A stretch of 64,000 bases of DNA, taken from positions 186,001 through 250,000 of the forward strand of contig CBFFRQ010000079.1 of the NCBI GenBank assembly GCA_965644315.1. The letters are read 5' to 3'. The notes beneath the pieces were generated by a model, which did not search any database, had not been told where the DNA came from, and saw nothing but the letters and a program-made list of their open reading frames with translations. Shown one piece after another: positions 56,801 through 64,000 of this stretch (positions within the stretch are counted from its first letter, which is position 1; every line of letters begins with the position of its first letter). The position numbers and the translations under genes are program-made. The stretch is from Caecitellus pseudoparvulus (taxonomy: Eukaryota; Bigyra: Bicosoecida).

Positions 56801-58701
56801 GGCCACCTGGGAGTGGGGGTCCGCCTGTGGGCAAGGCGCCGAGGCCACCTGGGAGTGGGGGTCCGCCTGTGGGCAAGGCGCCGAGGCCACCTGGGAGTGG
56901 GGGTCCGCCTGTGGGCAAGGCGCCGAGGCCACCTGGGAGTGGGGGTCCGCCTGTGGGCAAGGCGCCGAGGCCACCTGGGAGTGGGAGTCCGCCTGTGGGC
57001 AAGGCGCCGAGGCCACCTGGGAGTGGGAGTCCGCCTGTGGGCAAGGCGCCGAGGCCACCTGGGAGTGGGAGTCCGCCTGTGGGCAAGGCGCCGAGGCCAC
57101 CTGGGAGTGGGGGTCCGCCTGTGGGCAAGGCGCCGAGGCCACCTGGGAGTGGGAGTCCGCCTGTGGGCAAGGCGCCGAGGCCACCTGGGAGTGGGAGTCC
57201 GCCTGTGGGCAAGGCGCCGAGGCCACCTGGGAGTGGGGGTCCGCCTGTGGGCAAGGCGCCGAGGCCACCTGGGAGTGGGGGTCCGCCTGTGGGCAAGGCG
57301 CCGAGGCCACCTGGGAGTGGGAGTCCGCCTGTGGGCAAGGCGCCGGGGCCACCTGGGAGTGGGAGTCCGCCTGTGGGCAAGGCACCGAGGCCACCTGGGA
57401 GTGGGGGTCCGCCTGTGGGCAAGGCGCCGAGGCCACCTGGGAGTGGGGGTCCGCCTGTGGGCAAGGCGCCGAGGCCACCTGGGAGTGGGGGTCCGCCTGT
57501 GGGCAAGGCGCCGGGGCCACCTGGGAGTGGGGGTCCGCCTGTGGGCAAGGCGCCGAGGCCACCTGGGAGTGGGGGTCCGCCTGTGGGCAAGGCGCCGAGG
57601 CCACCTGGGAGTGGGGGTCCGCCTGTGGGCAAGGCGCCGAGGCCACCTGGGAGTGGGAGTCCGCCTGTGGGCAAGGCGCCGAGGCCACCTGGGAGTGGGA
57701 GTCCGCCTGTGGGCAAGGCGCCGAGGCCACCTGGGAGTGGGAGTCCGCCTGTGGGCAAGGCGCCGAGGCCACCTGGGAGTGGGGGTCCGCCTGTGGGCAA
57801 GGCGCCGAGGCCACCTGGGAGTGGGGGTCCGCCTGTGGGCAAGGCGCCGAGGCCACCTGGGAGTGGGAGTCCGCCTGTGGGCAAGGCGCCGAGGCCACCT
57901 GGGAGTGGGAGTCCGCCTGTGGGCAAGGCGCCGAGGCCACCTGGGAGTGGGAGTCCGCCTGTGGGCAAGGCGCCGAGGCCACCTGGGAGTGGGAGTCCGC
58001 CTGTGGGCAAGGCGCCGAGGCCACCTGGGAGTGGGGGTCCGCCTGTGGGCAAGGCGCCGAGGCCACCTGGGAGTGGGGGTCCGCCTGTGGGCAAGGCGCC
58101 GAGGCCACCTGGGAGTGGGGGTCCGCCTGTGGGCAAGGCGCCGAGGCCACCTGGGAGTGGGGGTCCGCCTGTGGGCAAGGCGCCGAGGCCACCTGGGAGT
58201 GGGAGTCCGCCTGTGGGCAAGGCGCCGAGGCCACCTGGGAGTGGGGGCCCGCCTGTGGGCAAGGCGCCGAGGCCACCTGGGAGTGCTAGTTTGTCCCTTC
58301 GTGAAGGTGTTTCAGTTCCTCGTGTTGGATCTCGTCGTCAATCATCCGTTTCGTTGGCAGGCACTTCGTCAGATGGTCTTGTGCAGGATTCCTCCCGGGA
58401 CTCCCAGCAGCGCCCGCAATCGTCGGAGTCGAGGCAGGATGATTTTTTCGCGAAACTGAGGGCGCAGAAGGCAGCAGAGGAGGCTTCTGCTGCAGCTGCA
58501 GAGGCTGCCGCACTTGCTGCGATGACACCCGAGGAGCGTGCCGTTGCTGAGGCGGAGAAGGCTGCAGAGGACAAGCGGCAAGCCAAGGCAGACCAAATGA
58601 TGAAGAAGCAGCTTGGAGCATATGGAAGTTCTGCGTCTCGGTTGGGGCGTGGTCGTGGTCGTGGTCGGGGCCGCGGGCGTGGTCGTGGGCGAGGGAAGTG
58701 A
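50804..58701 (+). CDS. Giant repeat protein: PPVGKAPRPPGSG(G/S) x 93 with RG tail
   Basis: Exons 50804-50860 and 50986-58701, joined at phase 0 over a 125-nt intron, give 2590 residues. The start MQSGDSAARTG leads to a small helical domain (DDMQDYLAMLVQQGVLTAAE) and a coiled segment (RLEQRMDDVLSAVATLAADQ). A long disordered Ser/Pro-rich region contains a short ordered-looking block at ~560-790 (PVTVQLKQLYGPGSCKRVRL; WAAAVEWLKGG). Then come four 52-residue repeats and 93 copies of a 14-residue Pro/Gly/Lys/Arg unit. A charged helix (AMTPEERAVAEAEKAAEDKR) and (GR)8GK end the protein. No family was recognised. The repeat is very basic and Pro-rich, and the RG tail suggests RNA binding. The stop is 13 bp from the stop of the opposite SmE gene. 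Confidence 0.85.
53641..54288 (+). repeat. 156-bp tandem repeat, 4 full copies plus a partial fifth
   Basis: Units start at 53641, 53797, 53953 and 54109; a fifth breaks off after 24 bp (54265-54288). Each encodes 52 residues beginning GSTSSWSSGDANLPAADASG, with SIMFKR and ERQRMLPAAEGIDEAVSDGE later. Copies differ by only a few bases (for example ACC/GCC giving T/A), so the array is recent or homogenised. All units are multiples of three and stay in frame. Confidence 0.96.
54385..58290 (+). repeat. 42-bp coding minisatellite, 93 units, 966-bp higher-order period
   Basis: 3906 bp of gapless tandem 42-bp units, each encoding PPVGKAPRPPGSG plus G or S. The few variants are R to G at residue 8 (APGPP), G/S at 14, V at 13 in two units near 56100 and 56188, and one silent change near 57385. 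The last unit ends GSAS. Pairs of APGPP units 168 bp apart recur at 55411/55579, 56377/56545 and 57343/57511, exactly 966 bp (23 units) apart, showing block duplication on top of single-unit growth. Confidence 0.97.
58645..58698 (+). repeat. Simple repeat encoding (GR)8GK
   Basis: CGTGGT-type hexamers at the extreme 3' end of the giant repeat gene encode a Gly-Arg tail, a common RNA-binding and arginine-methylation substrate motif. Confidence 0.9.
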
Positions 58702-58714
58702 ATTGTGAGAGGCA

Positions 58715-59202
58715 TCAGGCGGCGGCCCCGGATGTGTCTGGTGCTTGCATGACCAGAGTGATTGTGTCACCCTTCAGCAGCAGTCGGCCTGTGCAGTGCA
58801 GCGAGTTCAGTGAAGCGCTTGGTGAACAATGTAGTGAGTCGTGAGTGTGTGGCGTACCCAGCTCGGTGCGAGACCGCTTCTTCGCATCCACCTCCTCTGC
58901 ATCATCAAGCACAACGTTCATGTACTCGTCGAAACCCTGCACGGGGAAGCGCCGCTGAGGTGTGCGTTCTGGCGCTTGAGGCGCACAGTGCAAGGCAACC
59001 TACGATGATTCGCCCCTCCAGCTTGGTAGTTGTGTTTTCGTAGAGCCAGATTTGCACACGAGTTTTCTGCAAACATGGGGCTTGGTGGTGGGGCGACGCA
59101 CATGCGCCAAGCGATGGAATGCTGCCTCACGTTCTGCAGGAACTTGAACAGCTGCACGATTGGCTGCGTCATCACCTTGTTTACACGCTGCCTATCAGCC
59201 AT
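58715..59202 (-). CDS. SNRPE: Small nuclear ribonucleoprotein SmE
   Basis: Four exons (59202-59131, 59066-59004, 58936-58858, 58788-58715) close in frame to 95 residues (human SmE has 92). Joined sequence reads [62 protein letters not shown] and [15 protein letters not shown], which is SmE over its whole length with both Sm motifs. SmE is part of the heptameric ring around U1, U2, U4 and U5 snRNAs, and its gene here contains three introns of 64, 67 and 69 nt. It is head-to-head with SIN3 and tail-to-tail, 13 bp apart, with the giant repeat gene. Confidence 0.96.
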
Positions 59203-59667
59203 GTTGGTCGTGGGTGTGGCGGGGGGCAGCAAGTGCGCACTGTGTGCAGTGCGGTAATTGCGCTTTGGGCGCTTGTCCACTACAAAAGGCAGCCAGGCGG
59301 TAGCGGAGAAAGAAGCACAAGAGATGGACACATCTACCCAAGTTGTGGGTATCAACATGGGTAGCAGGCATAGAGAAGTGGCGGGCGAGGTCAGTTTGAA
59401 GGGGTGTGAGATATCAATTTCCGCAGTTCAGCCACCTGCTGTGGTTGAGGACTTGGCGCAAATTCCAGCAACTCTCAGGGCATTATGCCAACGCGGGTAC
59501 CTGGGCAGCGTCTCCTCGTTTTCGGGAGGGCGTTGTCTCGCTGGCGCAGCCCATCGCTCGTATTCGTTGCGCTGAGCGGAATTACCGTTCGCTCGTGTCG
59601 CTGCAGCTCTCAGACTTGCCCTTGAGTGACTGGGGCTTGGCCAGACTTGGACGCAATTCTGCAGAAA
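59203..59667. promoter_or_regulatory. Divergent intergenic region
   Basis: 465 bp lie between the SmE start (-) and the SIN3 start (+). The element TCAATTTCCGCAG is at 59414-59426. Short frames here show no protein-like features. It may include a SIN3 5' UTR exon. Confidence 0.4.
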
Positions 59668-62600
59668 ATGGCTGACTACGAGAAGCCCTTGCGAGTGGAG
59701 GATGCGTTGGAGTACTTGGATCAGGTGAGCGCAGGGCTCCAAAATGTGCCACCACGCCGCAGCTCGTTTGTGTGGGCGCTGTGGGCGGCATAGGCACCGC
59801 TTGCCTCAAGACTATGCCTGTGCGCTGTTTCCAGGTGAAGCGTGTGTTCGTCAACCAGCAGGACATCTGTGAGTCTCGCAGCAGGGTGCTTGCGTGGTGC
59901 ACTGCACTTGCAACTGAAGGTGCCATGAACGCTTTGCCATGAGCATGTACCGCCGCTATCTATGCTGCAGACAACCGCTTTCTGGAAATCATGAAGAACT
60001 TCAAGTCTCAAACGTGAGGTTTCTGTGACCCGCATTGCCACCAGCAGTGCACCTGTAGCTGGCTCGCTCCTTGCAGCATCAACACTCCTGGCGTTATCCG
60101 CTGCGTGTCGGAGCTGTTTCGGGGACACAATGACCTGATTCTGGGCTTCAATACCTTCCTTCCGCCGGGTTACAAGATCGAGGTTAGTGGAGCTACGCTG
60201 CTGTCAGCAGCAAAGGCTTCTGCACAACCCTGCACCCCTGCGTTCTCAGCTGGTGTCCCGCCCAGGGCTGTACGGCGTCCCTGACTCGGTGCACCCTGTT
60301 GCTGTTGCCGACCCCTCCATGGCTGGAGTGCCCATGACAGACAGCATGGACATGGTGGGTGGCGGCCAAGAAACCCTGACGCAGGCAAGGTGTGTGGCCA
60401 GCTTGAGCCTGAGCAAACGAAGGCCAGGGTGCCAACCCGATCTCCTTGCTTCACAGACAACAAGGGCAACCCCCTGAGTTTGACCATGCCATCAGCTACG
60501 TGACAAAGATCAAGCGCCGTTTTTCAGGTGATCCCACGACGTACCGGCAGTTCCTTGAGATTCTTCACTCCTACCAGAAGCAGAAGGAGAGCATCAAAGA
60601 CGTGCTGGACAAGGTGTCTGTGCTGTTTCAGGATCATCCAGATCTGTTGGTGGATTTCACGTATTTCCTGCCGGATGCAGTGCAAGACCAAGCCAAGGAG
60701 CGCCTGTCTCGTGCTGCAGCCCGCAGTCGGTCGCGCAAGGCTGCCCTGCGTCAGGATGCTGAAGCAGCTCGCGAAGCTGACCGAGCTGGGAGCCGGGCCA
60801 GGTACTCGAGGTACATAGAAGACCGCATGCGGTCCGAGTCTGCTCGCCACCAGCAGTTCCTGGCGGACCGAGCCTTCGAACGTGAGCGAGACACGCAGCT
60901 GTTGGGGTTCGGGCCAGGTCGAACCGCGCGCGGACAAGAGGTGGCGCGCCGGCGCCGCGAGGCGGAGGATGAGATGCACCTGCAGCTGCCGCCGACTGAG
61001 CAGGCTCTCTTCCTCAGCATCAAGGTCTCTTTGACGCGGCTGCAATGGCTGACCTTCCTGAAGTGCCTGGACATGTTCACCAGGGACATCGTCACGACGC
61101 AAGAGCTACTGCTCCTGCTGGCAGACCTGTTCACAGACCGCCACGCCCACTTGCTGCAGGATCTCAGGGTGCTGTTGGAGAGCCGCGGAGGCGTGGAGCT
61201 CAGCGCTCAGGACGCATGGTTCACCATGCCTGTCTCTGAAATTGACTTCAGTGACTGCGAGAGCTGCACGCCTTCCTACCGGGCGTTGCCCAAGGGCTAC
61301 CCACTCTCTGCCTGCTCAGCTCGGGCTGGGTGGGAAAATGCCGTCTTGAACGACGTGTGGGTCAGCGTGCCCACTGGCAGTGAGGACTTCTCCTTCAAGC
61401 ACATGCGCCGCAACCAGTACGAGGAGGCGCTCTTCCGCTGCGAGGATGAGATGTTTGAGGTGGACATGGCCATTGAGAATGACTGCAGCGCAGTGAGGGC
61501 TCTGCAGCCCTTGGCAGATGAGATTGAGGCCCTGGCAGCAGTGCCCAACTTTGAGTGGCACTTCCGCTTGGACAGGCGCTGCCTTGGCGTGCTGCACTTG
61601 AAGGCCATTGCGCGCGTGTACGGCGAGTTTGGCGGGGAGGTGCTGGAGCTGCTGAAGAAGAACCCTGGGGGCGCGATCCCCATCATTCTCAAGCGCCTCA
61701 AGCAAAAGGACCAAGAGTGGCGCCGCGCGCGCCTGGAGCTGGTCAAGGTTTGGAAGGACACCCAAGCCAAGAACGACAGCAAGAGCTTGGACCATAGGTC
61801 CTTCTACTTTCGCACCTCTGACAAGCGTGCGCTGTCGCAGAAAGGCCTCCTGGCAGATGTCAAGAAGCGTGTGGAGGAGGTTGCGGCAGCCGCCGAGCGG
61901 CACCCCGTATCACCATCTGAGGCGGTTCCAGTTTCCGAAGACGCAGATGAGCAGGCAGCGGCCGCAGCACAGGAAGCCGCCCTGCAAGCACAGGTTGTTC
62001 GCAGCGACTCCGGCGAGGTGCTGCGCATTGAGCCGACGCTGCATTTCCTGATCAAGGACACCCGGCTGTATGGGGATGCTGCCGCTGTGCTGGCGTACGC
62101 AGTGGAGCAGCTGCCCGAACCACACCGGCCCCGCGCTGCTGCCGTGTGGAGAAATTTCATCAGCCCCTTCCTGGGCATCAAGGCGGATGACTTGGGTGCC
62201 CGCGCAGCTGGCCTTGCAAGCCCTCTGGGCCCCCACCGCATCGGAGACAGCGTTCAGACGCCGTATGGGACCGGCATCGTGACAGATGCTCGCTTGGCTA
62301 GCCACAGCCCACGCGGTGCTGGCGGTCTCATGGAGGCTCCTGCTGAGGTGCGTCCCTTGCTCAAGGACAGCGATGTGTCGTTGGACGACCCCGTGCTGTA
62401 CACGGTGCTGTTGCAGTGGGGCTCAGTCGTCATCCAAGCGGCGCAGGTTGCTGCGGCTTCCAGTGCTCCCGCAGCAGCGGCAGGCGGGCAGTCTGTCCAA
62501 CAAGCTGGCTCCCGCATCGGCCAGGCGCCACCTGGACACCCAGCGGCCAGCTTTGAAGGCAAGGTGCGCCCCACCAGCACGGTGACTCCGCCTGGTGCCC

Positions 62601-63985
62601 TGGCTCCTGGACCTGTGTCTGGCCGGGACGGCAGCAGCATGGTTGCGGCTCATGCCACTGGCTCGGAAAATGCCGAACAAGCCATGGCAGCAGCAGCCAC
62701 AGCAGGGGGTGTCCGCGTGGCTGTCGAGGCTTCTCGGGCCGAGCACGACGTGGCCCGTGTGGCAGTCCCCTTCGCCAGCATGGAGGCTGAGCTGCGCGCA
62801 GCCCTCGAGGCAGCTGGGCCACCCAAGTCGTCTGCAGTGGTGTACACCTCTGCCACGGAGTACGCCTTCTTCCGCATGCTGCACATTCTCTGCGAGAGGC
62901 TGGCGCGAGCCAAGGCGCTGTGTGAGCAAGCTGCCAAACGCCCTCAGGCAGGTGCAGGGGCCCACATTGAGGAGAGGGCCTTGGCCGCCGCCGCCGAGCC
63001 TGGCATGGACTTGGCGGCTGCTGCTGACGCAGTGCTGGCTGGGGGAGCCGGTGGCGCGGATGAGGAGGGGGAGGGGGCTAGTGGCATGTCCGCGGAGGAG
63101 ACATACCAGCACTTCCTGACGGCCCTGTACGCAGCCATTGACGGCAGCAGTGACGGCGGCAAGTATGAAGATGAGTGCCGGACGCTCATGGGGACCGGTT
63201 CGTATGTGCTGTTCACGATGGACCGCTTGGCTGCCCTCGCCGGCAAGCAGCTCGTGGCCATGACGACGGACCAGACCGCCGTCAAGCTGCGCGGCCTGTA
63301 CGAGTACAATGCGGCACGGGTGGCCCTGGCAGAGGCGTCCCTGCCTCCAGCTGAGGCGGCCAGGGAGCGACTGCTGGCTGCGCGTACCTACCGCGCGAAC
63401 GTGGCCGCCTTGGCCAGCACTGTCCAGGAGGACGTGTTTGCTGTGCAGTACGTGAAAGAGGATCCCCGTGTGGTGCGCACGGCGCGCAGTGTGGCATACC
63501 GTGCTGGCTTGCGCCGTGAGCGGGGAGGCGTCGCAGGTGGCGCGGCGCTGGTGGATCCTATGGCGCCTCAGGACAGCGACGAGTACACAGCCACCTTGAG
63601 TATCCAGTACTTTGGACGGGGTGGAGTATTTGCTGAGGAGCTGCCGCATGCCACACTGGGCCTCATCAACCCAGCCGTGCCTGTCAGCGTCTCACGCACT
63701 GTGGGCGAGGGCACCACACTTCTCGCGCGGGCCAGTGCTCCGGCAGAAGACGAAGCTGAAGAGGCTGCGGCAGACAGGGCAGGCGCCGCCGCCGCTGCAG
63801 CTGCAAGGAAGCCTTTCCTCCAGCGCACCGTTGGGGATGTGCCTGCGGCTGTGGTGCAGAACAACATGTCCAGTGTGGCGTCCAAGGCAGGCGGCCTCGT
63901 GGCTATGTCTGGCGGAGAGGATGTTGTGCTGCGAGGGGGGGGGGCTCCCGCTGATTCCGAAGGTGACGTCCAACTGGCGAAGTGA
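59668..63985 (+). CDS. SIN3: SIN3-family transcriptional co-repressor scaffold
   Basis: Six exons (59668-59724, 59835-59868, 59971-60013, 60077-60182, 60250-60389, 60457-63985) close in frame to 1302 residues. PAH1 (~8-80) is rebuilt over four exons: [32 protein letters not shown], then [15 protein letters not shown]2 (~134-200) reads [15 protein letters not shown] to [12 protein letters not shown], and a weaker PAH3 lies at ~310-375. The HDAC-interaction region is [20 protein letters not shown] to [19 protein letters not shown]. The Sin3 C-terminal domain is near 1005-1060 ([34 protein letters not shown]). SIN3 scaffolds Rpd3/HDAC complexes in the nucleus. Ala-rich linkers are longer than usual. 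Introns are 110, 102, 63, 67 and 67 nt. The ATG was chosen because it directly precedes PAH1. Confidence 0.95.
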
Positions 63986-64000
63986 CGCAATTCACCTCCA

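Noticed and set aside
54251-58276. Two minus-strand open frames of more than 1300 codons, and further plus-strand frames, across the 42-bp array
   Set aside because: They arise because the unit lacks stops in all frames. Only the PPVGK frame joins to non-repeat coding sequence on both sides with an ATG exon and an ordered C-terminus.
53641-58290. CRISPR-like or transposon origin for the tandem arrays
   Set aside because: Units are adjacent with no spacers, all in frame with the surrounding coding sequence, and there are no terminal repeats, target duplications or transposase.

Overview
The window is nuclear DNA of a gene-dense, clearly GC-rich, unicellular-type eukaryote. The evidence is spliceosomal introns (nearly all 63-125 nt, GT..AG, acceptors usually ending GCAG), RNA polymerase III-type tRNA genes with internal A/B boxes and T-run terminators, and housekeeping genes found only in eukaryotes (SmE, SIN3, SURF1, TAPT1, a P4-ATPase, a USP47-like deubiquitinase). 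The lineage cannot be fixed from this sequence. A plant-like LOR domain in the LKR/SDH enzyme, AP2-like domains and a secretory GT41 enzyme fit an alga, a stramenopile or another protist better than an animal or fungus. No photosynthesis gene, virus, transposon, CRISPR array or operon was seen.

Layout. 1-7 kb: a disordered Ser/Pro/Ala-rich protein running off the left edge (-) diverges from a large HEAT-type protein (+). 7-10.5 kb: an ER type-I DnaJ (+) converges on a beta-strand-rich, possibly outer-membrane protein (-); their stop codons overlap. 10.7-11.3 kb: two identical tRNA-Pro(AGG) genes. 11.5-19.2 kb: bifunctional LKR/SDH, a predicted N-myristoylated orphan and TAPT1, all (+). 19.2-24.4 kb: two (-) genes with signal peptides, a GT41/O-GlcNAc-transferase-like protein and a large acidic-tailed luminal protein. 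24.8-33 kb: SURF1, tRNA-Pro(CGG), a 1735-residue P4-ATPase and an orphan (+). 33.1-35.3 kb: a TPP1-like sedolisin (-). 36-43.6 kb: a leucine-zipper/AP2-like regulator (+) converging on USP47-like (-). 44-50.5 kb: a PLAC8-type protein with a 17-nt microexon (-) diverging from a BK-like RCK potassium channel (+). 50.8-58.7 kb: a 2590-residue protein carrying a 4 x 156 bp array and a 93 x 42 bp array. 58.7-64 kb: SmE (-) diverging from SIN3 (+).

How the genes relate. They are independent transcription units, often in head-to-head or tail-to-tail pairs with very short spacers. Themes that recur are the secretory/endomembrane system (DnaJ, TAPT1, GT41, luminal orphan, P4 flippase, TPP1), mitochondrial biogenesis (SURF1, possibly the beta-strand protein), RNA and chromatin (SmE, SIN3, AP2-like) and ubiquitin. 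Exon structures were built by hand. For each multi-exon gene called, the reading frame closes across all proposed junctions, and most are also supported by conserved family sequence across the joins. The most unusual object is the 3.9 kb coding minisatellite at 54385-58290, with a 966-bp higher-order period.
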